A program made the position numbers and the translations under genes. Positions 1 through 8,345 of a DNA stretch of 64,000 bases are shown here, piece after piece. Source of the stretch: Chersky-840 sp035604715 (lineage in GTDB: Bacteria; Actinomycetota; Acidimicrobiia; Acidimicrobiales; UBA8190); contig CAVSWP010000003.1 of NCBI GenBank assembly GCA_963731665.1, positions 248,001 through 312,000 of the forward strand, written 5' to 3'. Position 1 is the stretch's first letter. The number at the start of each line of letters is the position of its first letter. The notes beneath the pieces were generated by a model that had not been told where the DNA came from, searched no databases, and saw nothing but the letters and a program-made list of their open reading frames with translations.

Positions 1-679
1 CGACCCGTCGAGGTTCGGGGTGGTCCCCACCGACGACGACGGCCGGGTGATCGAGTTCGTCGAGAAGCCACCGGCCGACCGGGTGCCCACCAATCTGATC
101 AATGCGGGGACATACGTGCTCGAGCCCGAGGTGCTGATGAGCATCCCCGTCGGCCGTCGCGTCTCGGTCGAGCGCGAGACGTTCCCGGAGCTGGCGGCGC
201 GCGGCGCGGTGTTCGCCATGGCGAGCGACGCCTACTGGCTCGACACCGGGACTCCGGAGGCCTTCCTCCGAGCGAACGCCGACCTCCTCGACGGGGTGAG
301 GCCCGGTCCTCCGGCCCCCGGGGCCCGTCAGGTGGCCGCCGGGGTGTGGACGCTGGGCGCGCCGAGCGTGCGAGGCGAGGTGCTCCCCGCCACCCTGCTC
401 GGCACGGGGGCACAGGTCGCCAGCGACGCCAAGGTGCGCGCCAGCGTGCTGGGAGCGCGCAGTGTGGTGGCGCGCGGGGCGCGGGTCGAGGGATCGGTCC
501 TGCTGCCGGGCGCCCGGGTGGGGGAGGGGGCCCGGGTGGTGGGCTCGATCCTGGGCCGGGACTGCGTGGTGGACGAGGGATGCGAGCTGCTCCCGGTGAC
601 GGTGGTGGGCGATGACTTCGTGGTGCCCGCCGGGGCGCACTTGGCCGACGCCCGGATGCCCGCCGAGATGGCCTCGTGA
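1..679 (+). CDS. NDP-sugar pyrophosphorylase, C-terminal part (mannose-1-phosphate guanylyltransferase-like)
   Basis: The gene begins before the window; the frame is open from base 2. It encodes the end of a nucleotidyltransferase that makes an NDP-sugar, most likely GDP-mannose, from a sugar 1-phosphate. The visible part has the family's FVEKP segment, an N-A-G-T-Y-V strand, and a W-L-D-T-G-T-P motif near residue 75 that belongs to the catalytic domain. From about residue 110 it has imperfect hexapeptides (patterns such as V-x-x-G-A-x), which form a left-handed beta helix as in GMP-pyrophosphorylases and GlmU-like proteins. It ends 34 bp before an epimerase gene on the same strand, consistent with a nucleotide-sugar operon. 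The base and sugar specificity cannot be decided from this fragment. Confidence 0.8.
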   Translation, partial: DPSRFGVVPTDDDGRVIEFVEKPPADRVPTNLINAGTYVLEPEVLMSIPVGRRVSVERETFPELAARGAVFAMASDAYWLDTGTPEAFLRANADLLDGVRPGPPAPGARQVAAGVWTLGAPSVRGEVLPATLLGTGAQVASDAKVRASVLGARSVVARGARVEGSVLLPGARVGEGARVVGSILGRDCVVDEGCELLPVTVVGDDFVVPAGAHLADARMPAEMAS

Positions 680-713
680 GAGCGCCCGGCACACACAGAC
701 AGAGGGGGTCGAC

Positions 714-1667
714 ATGCAGGTGATGGTCACCGGAGGCGCCGGCTTCATCGGGTCCAACCTCGTGGACCGCCTCCTGGCTGAGGGGCACGCCGTGGACGTG
801 GTGGACGATCTCTCGAGCGGATCACTGGCCAACCTGGCCGACGCCCGGGCGTCGGGGTCGCACGGGCTCACCTTCCATCACCTCGACATCCGCTCCGACG
901 AGCTGGTCGAGGTCATGGCGAGACGGCGCCCCGAAGTGGTGTTCCATCTCGCCGCCCAGGCCGACGTCCGGGTATCGGTCGAGCGTCCGGTGTTCGACGC
1001 CGATGTCAACATCCTGGGCACCCTGCGCGTCCTCGAAGGCGCCCGAGCGGCGGGAACGGCGCGGGTGGCCTTCGCCGCCAGCGGGGGCACCCTCTACGGG
1101 GAATGTGATCCCTCGGAGCTGCCGGTGAAGGAGTCGCACCCCCGCCGTCCTCTCTCGCCCTACGGCGTGTCGAAGATGGCGGCCATCGACTACCTGGTGG
1201 CCTACCGGGAGTTGCACGACATCGAGTTCTGCGCGTTGGCGCTGGCCAACGTGTACGGACCCCGCCAGGACCCCCACGGCGAGGCCGGCGTGGTGGCGAT
1301 CTTCTCGGACCGGTTGCTGCGCGGCGTTCCGGTGACGATCTTCGGCGACGGCGAGCAGACGCGCGACTTCGTCTACGTCGACGACGTGGTCGACGCCTTC
1401 GTCCGCGCCGGCGAGCGCGGGGGCGGTCTGGTGCTCAACGTCGGGACGGGGATCGAGGTGTCGGTGAACGAGCTGGCCCGGGTCATGGGGGAGCGCGCCG
1501 GGGCCACGATCACGCCGGTGCACGCCCCGCCCCGGGCGGGCGAGATCCAGCGCAGCGCCCTCGACCCCGAGCGCGCCTCCATCCATCTGGGGTGGCGGGC
1601 GTGGACCCCGCTCGAGACGGGGGTCGACGGCGTCCTCGAGCACACCCGGCGCCACGCCCGCTCCTGA
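714..1667 (+). CDS. NAD-dependent nucleotide-sugar epimerase/dehydratase (GalE-like SDR)
   Basis: 317-residue extended short-chain dehydrogenase that should epimerise or dehydrate an NDP-sugar in the cytoplasm using bound NAD. The N-terminus shows the Rossmann motif GGAGFIGSN, followed by D-D-L-S-S-G after the second strand, HLAAQADVR, and the catalytic S-P-Y-G-V-S-K (Tyr and Lys four residues apart). The ATG at 714 is chosen because it begins the Rossmann strand directly and follows an AGAGGGGG ribosome-binding site by about 6 nt; the frame is open further upstream, but that part overlaps the preceding gene in another frame. The substrate is probably UDP-glucose/UDP-galactose or UDP-glucuronate, but this is not determined by sequence. 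The preceding pyrophosphorylase gene supports a role in surface polysaccharide precursors. Confidence 0.85.
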   Translation: MQVMVTGGAGFIGSNLVDRLLAEGHAVDVVDDLSSGSLANLADARASGSHGLTFHHLDIRSDELVEVMARRRPEVVFHLAAQADVRVSVERPVFDADVNILGTLRVLEGARAAGTARVAFAASGGTLYGECDPSELPVKESHPRRPLSPYGVSKMAAIDYLVAYRELHDIEFCALALANVYGPRQDPHGEAGVVAIFSDRLLRGVPVTIFGDGEQTRDFVYVDDVVDAFVRAGERGGGLVLNVGTGIEVSVNELARVMGERAGATITPVHAPPRAGEIQRSALDPERASIHLGWRAWTPLETGVDGVLEHTRRHARS

Positions 1668-1697
1668 GGGGGGCGCGCCACCTTCGGCCGGCAGGGT

Positions 1698-2402
1698 TCA
1701 GCGAAAGAGGTCCTCGGCCGGCGGCCGGAGGATCTCCTCGGCGACCGAGCCCCGTCGCAACCACGAGGGGTCGAGGCCACGCACCACGGCCACCGGGACC
1801 GAGGCGGCCTTTCCCATGACGAGCTCGGCGGCGGACGCCACCTCGTCGGCCACGCACACCTCGGTGGCCACCAGGGAGCGTCCCATGGCGTCGGCGGTGC
1901 CCCGCAGGTCCACCACCGCCGCCAGCCCGGCGCAGCCGATGGCCACGTCGACGACGCCCTTGCGCCAGGGCCGGCCGAAGGTGTCGGACACCACCACGGC
2001 CACCTCGCGTCCCGTGGCGGCGCGCAGGCCGTCGCGAATCCGGCGCGCCGAGCGATCGGAGTCCTCGGGGAGCAGCGCCGCCCAGCCCTGCTCCACGTTG
2101 GACAGGTCGACGCCGGCATTGGCACACACGAACCCGTGGCGCGTCTCGGAGATGACGAGGTCGCCGCGGCGCCGCAGCACGCGCACCGACTCCGACTCGA
2201 TGACGCGCAGCCGGTCGGCGGGGTCGTCGGGGTCGACCCGCACCATGGCGCCTTCGGACTTGGACACGATCTTCTGGGTGACGACGACCACGTCGCCGTC
2301 GACAAGGTCGACCAGGCCGGCGATGAGCGTGGCCAGGTCGTCGCCCCGCCGGATCTCCCCCATGCCCGTGACCGGGATCACGGACAGCGCGGTGGTGCTC
2401 AA
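1698..2402 (-). CDS. cofE: Coenzyme F420:L-glutamate ligase CofE (FbiB N-domain type)
   Basis: 234-residue GTP-dependent ligase that adds gamma-linked glutamates to F420-0, the last stage of coenzyme F420 synthesis. Recognisable family segments include I-P-V-T-G-M-G-E-I near the start, V-V-T-Q-K-I-V-S-K-x-E-G, S-E-T-R-H-G-F-V-C-A-N-A-G-V-D-x-S-N-V and S-D-T-F-G-R-P-W-R. The length matches stand-alone CofE; the nitroreductase-like C-terminal domain found in mycobacterial FbiB is absent. The start codon appears to be TTG at 2402-2400, overlapping the cofD stop by 4 nt (TTGA), so translation is probably coupled to cofD. The pair forms a small minus-strand operon inside the polysaccharide region. 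Confidence 0.9.
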   Translation of the reverse strand: MSTTALSVIPVTGMGEIRRGDDLATLIAGLVDLVDGDVVVVTQKIVSKSEGAMVRVDPDDPADRLRVIESESVRVLRRRGDLVISETRHGFVCANAGVDLSNVEQGWAALLPEDSDRSARRIRDGLRAATGREVAVVVSDTFGRPWRKGVVDVAIGCAGLAAVVDLRGTADAMGRSLVATEVCVADEVASAAELVMGKAASVPVAVVRGLDPSWLRRGSVAEEILRPPAEDLFR

Positions 2403-3355
2403 CGGGCCAGGCTCCGGGCCGCCCCCGAGGGTCGACCGGCGTCGAGGAGCACCGAGGCCAGCGCGGCGGCGTGGTCGGGGGTGTGCATGACGGTGGGAGC
2501 GACGACACAGCGCACCCCGCAGGCCTCCACGGCACCGGCCAACGCCGAGTCGGCTTCGTCGATCACCAGCGTCCCGACGATGTCGCTGTAGAGCCGGGCC
2601 ACACCCACCACCGTGGCCTCGTGGCCGAGCTCGGCCAACAGACGATCAGCGGGCCCCTTCAGCGCGGCCCCGGCGATGATGGGGGACACCGCCACCACCT
2701 CCGGGCGCCGCCCCGCCAGGGCCTCGGTGACGCCGGGCACCGCCAACACCGGGCCGATCGACACGATGGGGTTGGAGGGGCACACCACCACGACCTCGGC
2801 GTCGGCGATGGCGGTGAGAACCCCCGGGGCGGCCGTGGCGCTCTCGGCCCCGGCGAAGCGGACCGACTTCACGGCCACGGCGTGGCGACGGCCCACGAAG
2901 TACTCCTGGAACGACACCTCGGGCCCGTCGAGCAGGGTGAGGCGGGTGCGCACGGGGTCGTCGGACATGGGCAACAGACCGACGGACACGCCGAGGGCCC
3001 CGGTGATCTCCGACGTCACCTGCGACAGCGTCGCCCCCTCAGCCAGGCGTTGGGTGCGGTAGAGATGGGTGGCGAGGTCCCGGTCGCCGAGACGGAACCA
3101 GGTTTCGCCTCCGAGCCGCTCCAGGTTCTCCATGACCGTCCAGGTCTCCCCGGCCAGGCCCCAGCCCCGTTCGTCGTCGTTCATCCCCGCCAGGGTGTAG
3201 GTCACGGTGTCGAGGTCGGGCGAGATGTGCAGGCCGTGGAGCTCGGTGTCATCGGCCGTGTTGACCACGGCGGTGACGTCGGTGGGCGCCACCACGCGCA
3301 CCAGCCCGCGCAGGAGCCGGGCGGCGCCTACTCCTCCGGCGAGAGCCGTGATCAC
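2399..3355 (-). CDS. cofD: Phospholactate/phosphoenolpyruvyl transferase CofD (FbiA)
   Basis: 318-residue enzyme that moves the phospholactyl or phosphoenolpyruvyl group from its guanosine-diphosphate carrier to the deazaflavin Fo, giving (dehydro-)F420-0. Diagnostic features are the N-terminal A-G-G-V-G-A-A-R-L-L-R-G loop, the V-V-N-T-A-D-D segment, H-G-L-x-I-S-P-D-L-D-T, and C-P-S-N-P-I-V-S-I-G-P-V-L in the middle. The GTG start at 3355 lies 6 nt after a TAGCCT box on the minus strand, so the mRNA is probably leaderless. The cofE start overlaps its stop. F420 serves reductases in Actinobacteria; no F420-dependent enzyme is evident in this window. Confidence 0.92.
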   Translation of the reverse strand: MITALAGGVGAARLLRGLVRVVAPTDVTAVVNTADDTELHGLHISPDLDTVTYTLAGMNDDERGWGLAGETWTVMENLERLGGETWFRLGDRDLATHLYRTQRLAEGATLSQVTSEITGALGVSVGLLPMSDDPVRTRLTLLDGPEVSFQEYFVGRRHAVAVKSVRFAGAESATAAPGVLTAIADAEVVVVCPSNPIVSIGPVLAVPGVTEALAGRRPEVVAVSPIIAGAALKGPADRLLAELGHEATVVGVARLYSDIVGTLVIDEADSALAGAVEACGVRCVVAPTVMHTPDHAAALASVLLDAGRPSGAARSLAR

Positions 3356-3361
3356 GGCGCC

Positions 3362-3367
3362 AGGCTA
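3362..3367 (-). promoter_or_regulatory. -10 box of the cofD-cofE operon (leaderless)
   Basis: TAGCCT on the minus strand, 6 nt before the GTG of cofD. It matches the recurrent -10/start spacing seen across this window, so transcription probably starts at the start codon. No clear -35 is visible. Confidence 0.6.
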
Positions 3368-3413
3368 ACGGTCGGGGCACGGCCCCCCGGTCCCTGTGTG
3401 CAAGGCTCGGCCG

Positions 3414-4568
3414 GTGCCGGCGAGTGCGCGACCCGACAGCGAGCGCCTCCGGGTGGCCATCGACGCCACGCCCCTGCTGGGCACCAGAACGGGCGTCGGT
3501 CGATTCTGCGAGGGTGCCCTGGCGGCGCTGGCGGGGCACCCCGAGCTCGACGTGGACGCCTTCGCGGTGACGTGGCGCCGGCGGCGATGGTTGCCCCCCG
3601 TCGTGCCCCCCGGCGTCAGGGTCCGCCAGCGGGCCATGCCGGCGCGACCGTTGCACGCCGCGTGGTCACATCTCGGCGGCCCCTCTGTCGAATGGTTCGT
3701 GGGGCCCGCCGACGTGGTGCACGGCACCAACTTCGTCGTCCCTCCGAGCCGGCGCGCCGCCCGGGTCGTCACCGTGCACGATCTCACCATCGTGCGCTTC
3801 CCCGAGCTGTGCGACGGTGCCTCGCTCGAGTTCCCCCGCATGGTCCGCCGGGCCATCGCGGAGGGGGCCTGGGTGCACACGCCCTCGCAATTCGTGGCCG
3901 ACGAGGTGGTGGCCATGTTCGGTGCCGATGCCCGGCGCGTGCGCGTCGTGTACCACGGCGTGACCGCCACGGCGGCGCCCGCGCCCGACGCCACGGCGCC
4001 AGAAGAGGAGCTGCCGCCGGGAACGGCGCGCTACGTCCTGGCCGTGGGGACGGTCGAGCCTCGCAAGGACTACCCCGGGCTGGTGCGCGCCTTCGACCTC
4101 CTCGCCGAGGCGCACGGCGACGTGGCCCTGGTCATCGCCGGGGCCGATGGTTGGGGCGCGCAGGCCTTCCACCACGCGGTGGCGGCGGCGCGCTGCGCGG
4201 AGCGCGTCGTGCAGCTCGGGTACGTGAGCGACGACGCCCTGGCGCGCTGGCGGGGGGGAGCCGAAGCGGTGGTGTCGGCCTCGGTGTACGAGGGGTTCGG
4301 CTTCCCAGCGCTCGAAGCGATGGCCGTCGGCGTCCCCGTGGTGGCCACCGCGGCCGGGGCGGTGCCCGAGGTCGTGGGCGACGGGGCCCTGCTGGTGGCG
4401 CCGGGCGACGCCGATGCGCTGGCGGGCGCGCTGGCGTCGGTGTTGGACCACGCCGAGGTCCGGGCCGATCTCGTGGCCCGGGGACGGTGCCGGGCGGCGC
4501 GCTTCACCTGGACGGCGTGCGGGGACGGTTTGGCGGCGCTTTACTCCGACGCCGCCGGCGCGCGCTGA
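3414..4568 (+). CDS. GT4-family glycosyltransferase (first of three)
   Basis: 384-residue retaining glycosyltransferase of the GT4, GT-B-fold class, probably cytoplasmic and using a nucleotide-activated sugar. The N-domain opens with A-I-D-A-T-P-L-L-G and G-V-G-R-F, as in mannosyltransferases of polysaccharide loci. The C-domain has V-G-T-V-E-P-R-K-D, then the donor-site E-x7-E motif in Y-E-G-F-G-F-P-A-L-E-A-M near residue 295. The GTG at 3414 is preferred because an AAGGCT box ends 6 nt before it, as in other leaderless genes here; a GTG at 3396 is also possible. It is divergent from cofD and is followed 2 nt later by the next glycosyltransferase. The acceptor is unknown. Confidence 0.85.
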   Translation: MPASARPDSERLRVAIDATPLLGTRTGVGRFCEGALAALAGHPELDVDAFAVTWRRRRWLPPVVPPGVRVRQRAMPARPLHAAWSHLGGPSVEWFVGPADVVHGTNFVVPPSRRAARVVTVHDLTIVRFPELCDGASLEFPRMVRRAIAEGAWVHTPSQFVADEVVAMFGADARRVRVVYHGVTATAAPAPDATAPEEELPPGTARYVLAVGTVEPRKDYPGLVRAFDLLAEAHGDVALVIAGADGWGAQAFHHAVAAARCAERVVQLGYVSDDALARWRGGAEAVVSASVYEGFGFPALEAMAVGVPVVATAAGAVPEVVGDGALLVAPGDADALAGALASVLDHAEVRADLVARGRCRAARFTWTACGDGLAALYSDAAGAR

Positions 4569-4570
4569 CC

Positions 4571-5683
4571 ATGGGCGTGGACGGCGGGTCGGGCCGGTCC
4601 GCCCGGGTACTGCTGTTGGCCGAGCAACTGCGGCGCCGCGTGCCCGGGGGGATCGGCACCTACGTGCGCGGTCTGTTGAGCGGCTTGGCGACGTTGCAAG
4701 CCGCCCACCACGACGTGCCCGCCGTCACGTTGTACGCCAGTCGCGCCGCTGGTGGGGGCGACGACCCGCTGGCGTCCTACGGCCACCCCCTCATCGCCTC
4801 GCACCTGCCCGGCCCGGTGCTCACGCGACTGTGGGACCGCTCTCTCGTGCACGCCCCGGGTGGCTTCGACCTGGTGCACGCGGTGTCGCTGGCCGTTCCA
4901 CCGGTGCGGCGGTCGGTCGAGGTCGTGGCCATCCACGACGTGGCCTGGCGACATCGTCCCGAGGACTACCCGCGCCGGGGCCGGAGGTGGCACGAGGCGT
5001 CGTTGCGGCGCGCCCTGCGTCACGCTTCGCACTTCGTGGTGCCCGACGAGACCGTGGCCCGTGACCTCACGACGGCGGGCGCGCCCGAGGGCCGGGTCTC
5101 GGTCATCCCTCTCGGCTCGGACCTCCTGCCCGACCCCGACGATGCCGGCGCCACGCGACTTCTCGAGCACCTCGGGGTCGGCGGCGAGTTCCTGCTGTCG
5201 GTCGGCACCCTCGAGCCGCGCAAGAACCTGGCCCGTTTGTTCAGCGCTTACGGCCTGGCGAGGGACTCGCTGCCCGAGCCGTGGCCGCTCGTGGTCGTCG
5301 GACCGACCGGATGGGGCCCTGAGCCCGGGCGCGGCGAGGGCATCGTGTTCGCCGGCCGCGTCGGCGACGCCACGTTGGCGTCGTTGTACGCCCGGGCCCG
5401 GCTGCTCGCCTACGTGCCCTTCGAAGAGGGGTTCGGGTTGCCGCCGGTGGAGGCCATGCGGTACGGCACCCCGGTGGTGGCGAGCCCGTTGCCGACCACC
5501 GGGGGGGCAAGCTTGGAGGTGGATCCCACCCAGGTGCACGACATCGCCCAGGGCCTCGTCCAGGTGGCCGGCGACGAGGCGTTGCGGGCGCGGCTGGCGG
5601 CGGCCGGGGTGCAGCGTGCCGGCACGTTGACGTGGGAGCGGGCCGCCCGGGCCCACGTGGCGTTGTGGAGCTCGCTGGCGTGA
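4571..5683 (+). CDS. GT4-family glycosyltransferase (second of three)
   Basis: 370-residue GT-B glycosyltransferase. It has a glycine-rich acceptor loop (R-R-V-P-G-G-I-G-T-Y-V-R-G-L) near residue 25, an H-D-V-A-W motif, V-G-T-L-E-P-R-K-N-L opening the C-domain, and the donor-site F-E-E-G-F-G-L-P-P-V-E-A-M (E-x7-E) near residue 285. It starts at an ATG two bases after the preceding stop, and its own stop overlaps the GTG of the third glycosyltransferase (GTGA), so the three should be translated together. Three different GT4 enzymes in a row suggest stepwise assembly of a repeat unit or a glycolipid headgroup, probably with mannose-type donors from the neighbouring pathway genes; this is an inference. 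Confidence 0.85.
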   Translation: MGVDGGSGRSARVLLLAEQLRRRVPGGIGTYVRGLLSGLATLQAAHHDVPAVTLYASRAAGGGDDPLASYGHPLIASHLPGPVLTRLWDRSLVHAPGGFDLVHAVSLAVPPVRRSVEVVAIHDVAWRHRPEDYPRRGRRWHEASLRRALRHASHFVVPDETVARDLTTAGAPEGRVSVIPLGSDLLPDPDDAGATRLLEHLGVGGEFLLSVGTLEPRKNLARLFSAYGLARDSLPEPWPLVVVGPTGWGPEPGRGEGIVFAGRVGDATLASLYARARLLAYVPFEEGFGLPPVEAMRYGTPVVASPLPTTGGASLEVDPTQVHDIAQGLVQVAGDEALRARLAAAGVQRAGTLTWERAARAHVALWSSLA

Positions 5684-6933
5684 GCACGCCCGGGCCCCCG
5701 CCGGGCGGGGGAGAGCCTCTGGCGCTGTCGCTCGACGTGAGCGCCGTCCCCGCCCACCCGGTGGGCGCGGGGCGCTACACCATCGACCTGGCCACCGCGC
5801 TGGTGGCTCGCGACGACGTGCGGTTGACGGCGTGGTGCCGGCGCGCCGACGCGGCGCGCTGGCAAAGGCTCGCGGCCGGGACGGGCGCGGACGCGCCGGC
5901 CGAGGTCCGGGCCAAGGCCCCGGTGTCGCGCCCGGCGCGTCTGGTGTGGGAACAGGTCCGGTTCCCGGGCCTGTTGGCGGCGGAGCCGATCGACGTCCAC
6001 CATTCGCCGCACTACACCATGCCCGAGCGCGCCCGCGTGCCGCGCGTGGTCACCATCCACGACCTCACCTTCTTCGACCACCCCGAATGGCACGAGAAGA
6101 GCAAGGTCGTGGTGTTCCGTCGGGCCATCCGCGTGGCGGCGCGACTCGCCGACGCCATCGTGTGCGTGAGCCGGTCCACCTCCGAGCGACTGGCCGAGCT
6201 GTGTGACCCCGTGGGTCGGGTGTTCGTGGTGCCCCACGGCGTCGACCACGGACGCTTCGCGCCCGGACCGGCCTCGGCGGTGACCTTGCGCCGAGGCGAC
6301 GCCGAGACCGACGACGAGAGCGACGACGTCGTCCTGCACCGGCTCGGGGTGCGCGCCCCCTACGTCGTGTTCGTGGGGACCCTCGAGCCCCGCAAGGCGG
6401 TCCCCGACCTGGTGGACGCGTTCGACCGGGTGGCGCAGTCGCACACCGACCTGTCGCTGGTGCTGGTGGGCGCGCCCGGGTGGGGGGTCGAGGCCGTGGA
6501 CCGGGCCATCGGGCGGGCGCGCTCGGGGCACCGCATCGTGCGACCGGGGTACGTCCCCGACGACGCCCTGCCGGCGTTGCTCCGGGGGGCGGCGGCGGCC
6601 GCCTACCCCGCCATGGAGGAGGGCTTCGGGCTGCCCGCCCTCGAGGCCCTGGCCTGTGGGACACCGCTGGTCACCACGGCGGGGACCGCCATGGCCGAGC
6701 TGTCGCAGGGCGCGGCCGTCCTGGTGGCGCCGGGGTCGGTCGCCGAGCTGGCCGAGGCACTCGATGAGGTGCTCGAGGGGGGCGAAGCCGGTGACCGCCG
6801 ACGACGCCTGGGCCTGGAGGTGGCCGCCGGTCACACCTGGGAGGCGAGCGCCGCCGGGCACGTGTCGGCCTACCGGTGGGCGGCCGCCCAGCGGGTGTCG
6901 ATGGCCCGGGGTCGGCGCACCGGTCCCCGGTAA
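5680..6933 (+). CDS. GT4-family glycosyltransferase (third of three)
   Basis: 417-residue GT-B glycosyltransferase. The N-domain has S-A-V-P-A-H-P-V-G-A-G-R-Y, a typical acceptor-side loop, and V-T-I-H-D-L-T-F-F. The C-domain begins with V-F-V-G-T-L-E-P-R-K and carries the donor motif M-E-E-G-F-G-L-P-A-L-E-A-L near residue 310. It is longer than its two neighbours because of a charged insertion around residues 205-220 (T-D-D-E-S-D-D). The GTG start overlaps the previous stop (GTGA). The basic C-terminal tail ends just before a TAAGGT box that serves the next gene. Sugar and acceptor cannot be assigned. Confidence 0.85.
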   Translation: MSTPGPPPGGGEPLALSLDVSAVPAHPVGAGRYTIDLATALVARDDVRLTAWCRRADAARWQRLAAGTGADAPAEVRAKAPVSRPARLVWEQVRFPGLLAAEPIDVHHSPHYTMPERARVPRVVTIHDLTFFDHPEWHEKSKVVVFRRAIRVAARLADAIVCVSRSTSERLAELCDPVGRVFVVPHGVDHGRFAPGPASAVTLRRGDAETDDESDDVVLHRLGVRAPYVVFVGTLEPRKAVPDLVDAFDRVAQSHTDLSLVLVGAPGWGVEAVDRAIGRARSGHRIVRPGYVPDDALPALLRGAAAAAYPAMEEGFGLPALEALACGTPLVTTAGTAMAELSQGAAVLVAPGSVAELAEALDEVLEGGEAGDRRRRLGLEVAAGHTWEASAAGHVSAYRWAAAQRVSMARGRRTGPR

Positions 6934-6936
6934 GGT
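6931..6936 (+). promoter_or_regulatory. -10 box for the RMD-like reductase gene
   Basis: TAAGGT, 7 nt before the GTG at 6944, overlapping the end of the third glycosyltransferase gene (its stop is the TAA of the box). It gives the reductase gene its own leaderless promoter within the cluster. Confidence 0.5.
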
Positions 6937-6943
6937 TCGGCGC

Positions 6944-7840
6944 GTGCGCGCCCTGGTGACCGGCGGGAAAGGCTTCGTCGGTTCGTGGCTGACGGCCCAT
7001 CTCCTCGAGAGCGGCGACGAGGTGCGGTCCATCGATCACGAGGTGGAGATCACCGACGGCGAGGCGGTGCGTGGCGCCATGGTCGAGGCCGCCCCCGACG
7101 TCGTGTACCACCTGGCCGCGCTCACCAGTGTGGGCCGGTCGTGGACGGACCCCGCCGAGGTGCTCCGGGTCAACGCCACCGGGACCCTGTGCGTGCTCGA
7201 GGCGGCCCGTTCGTGCCCGCATCCCCCCCGGGTCCTGGTGACCAGCTCGGCCGAGGTCTACGGGGCCGTCCCGGCGGAGTTGCTGCCGGTGACCGAGGAT
7301 GCGCCCCTCGCCCCGGTCACTCCCTATGCGGCCTCCAAGGTCGCCGCCGAGTTCCTCGGGGTCCAGGCCTATCTGGCCTACGGGTTGCCGGTCCTGCGCA
7401 TGCGCCCCTTCAACCACGTGGGCCCCGGCCAGTCCGCCGCCTTCGTGGTGTCGGCTCTGGCGCAGCGCATCGTCGAGGCCCGCCGGCGCGGCGCCGACAG
7501 CATGGTGGTGGGGAACCTGACGGCCCGACGCGACCTCACCGACGTGCGCGACGTGGTGCGGGCCTATCGCCTCCTGGCGCAACAGGGCATGGCGGGGGAG
7601 GTCTACAACGTGTGCAGCGGACGCGACATCGCCATCGCCGACGTGGCCGCCGAGTTGCAGAGGCTGGCGGGCACCGAGCTGCGTTTCGAGCTCGACCCCG
7701 CGCTGTCCCGGCCCATCGACGTGCCCGTGGTGCGCGGTGACTTCGCCAAGCTCCACGAGGCGACAGGGTGGGAGCCGGCCATCAGCCTCGAACGCACCCT
7801 GGGAGACGTGCTCGAGCAGTGGGGCAGTCGCCTGGACTGA
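6944..7840 (+). CDS. NDP-sugar dehydrogenase/reductase, GDP-4-keto-6-deoxymannose reductase-like (RMD)
   Basis: 298-residue extended SDR. It starts with the cofactor-binding L-V-T-G-G-K-G-F-V-G-S, has an S-S-A-E-V-Y-G strand and catalytic T-P-Y-A-A-S-K, then R-P-F-N-H-V-G-P-G-Q and G-N-L-x-A-R-R-D-L-T-D-V-R-D-V-V-R-A-Y. The last two blocks are characteristic of the GDP-mannose 4,6-dehydratase/RMD subgroup, which make GDP-rhamnose or related 6-deoxy sugars. No 4,6-dehydratase partner is in the window, so the exact reaction is uncertain. The GTG start at 6944 begins the Rossmann strand and has a TAAGGT box 7 nt upstream. It closes the glycosyltransferase cluster and converges on the gene at 7915. 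Confidence 0.72.
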   Translation: MRALVTGGKGFVGSWLTAHLLESGDEVRSIDHEVEITDGEAVRGAMVEAAPDVVYHLAALTSVGRSWTDPAEVLRVNATGTLCVLEAARSCPHPPRVLVTSSAEVYGAVPAELLPVTEDAPLAPVTPYAASKVAAEFLGVQAYLAYGLPVLRMRPFNHVGPGQSAAFVVSALAQRIVEARRRGADSMVVGNLTARRDLTDVRDVVRAYRLLAQQGMAGEVYNVCSGRDIAIADVAAELQRLAGTELRFELDPALSRPIDVPVVRGDFAKLHEATGWEPAISLERTLGDVLEQWGSRLD

Positions 7841-7857
7841 ACGCGGGCCCCACGCGC

Positions 7858-7889
7858 AACGGGCGCCCCGGCTGTGCGGGACGCCCGTT
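7858..7889. terminator. Hairpin between convergent genes
   Basis: AACGGGCG (7858-7865) pairs with CGCCCGTT (7882-7889), and an inner CCCG/CGGG extends the stem to about 12 bp around a GCTGTG loop. There is no T-tract on either side, so it may act as a bidirectional stem terminator of the kind found in high-G+C Actinobacteria. Confidence 0.6.
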
Positions 7890-7914
7890 CACGGGTGTGC
7901 TGCGTCTGCGTGGG

Positions 7915-8277
7915 TCAGGCTGCCTGCAGGATCCGCTTGCGGATCTGCTGGCGTACCTCGCGAGCCTGGGCGTGAGCCTGCTTGACCAGGTCGCGCGCCG
8001 GGACCGGGAGCCGGTCCTCGATGGGGACCAGGGTCGCCTCGATGCGGCCGATGACCTGCTCCACCACCTCGTCGACGTCCTTGACCCGCTTGGTGACCTC
8101 GCCCCGCACGTCCCCGAGGTGTCCTTGGACCTGGGTGCGGTCGGTGAGGCGCTTCTGGAGCTCCTGGCGCCGGACCTGGGCGCGCTGGAAGCCGAGGACC
8201 CCCAGGCCGACCACCACATAGGCGGCGTCTCGGGCGGTCTTCGTGATCTCGTCGGTCACGTCCTTGAATTCGGGCAT
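7915..8277 (-). CDS. Small membrane-associated coiled-coil protein, function unknown
   Basis: 120-residue protein that I cannot assign to a named family. Residues 1-17 are polar, residues 18-31 form a short hydrophobic stretch (A-A-Y-V-V-V-G-L-G-V-L-G-F), and the rest is highly charged and predicted helical with heptad-like spacing (Q-E-L-Q-K-R-L, V-K-D-V-D-E-V-V-E-Q-V). This resembles phasin-like or HBHA-like proteins that bind granules, membranes or polyanions, but the resemblance is only architectural. An AAGGA-type ribosome-binding site (8284-8292) lies about 8 nt before the ATG. A near-consensus promoter and paired 7-bp repeats lie upstream, which suggests strong and controlled expression. 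Confidence 0.7.
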   Translation of the reverse strand: MPEFKDVTDEITKTARDAAYVVVGLGVLGFQRAQVRRQELQKRLTDRTQVQGHLGDVRGEVTKRVKDVDEVVEQVIGRIEATLVPIEDRLPVPARDLVKQAHAQAREVRQQIRKRILQAA

Positions 8278-8316
8278 CTGCGGTGTCCTTCCGTGTCGGA
8301 AAGCCGGGGGGGCTTC

Positions 8317-8345
8317 TGCTAACTATTGTACAGAATCATGCTAAC
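8317..8345. repeat. Paired TGCTAAC direct repeats flanking the -10 box (candidate operator)
   Basis: TGCTAAC occurs at 8317-8323 and again at 8339-8345, exactly 22 bp apart (two helical turns). One copy lies in the spacer and the other near the transcription start, a placement suited to repressor binding. The regulator is unknown. Confidence 0.45.

Noticed and set aside
2471..5683. A very long open frame covering the antisense of cofD and the front part of the first glycosyltransferase
   Set aside because: Only the part from 4571 has a real domain (GT4). The rest is Gly/Arg/His-rich out-of-frame sequence typical of high G+C DNA.
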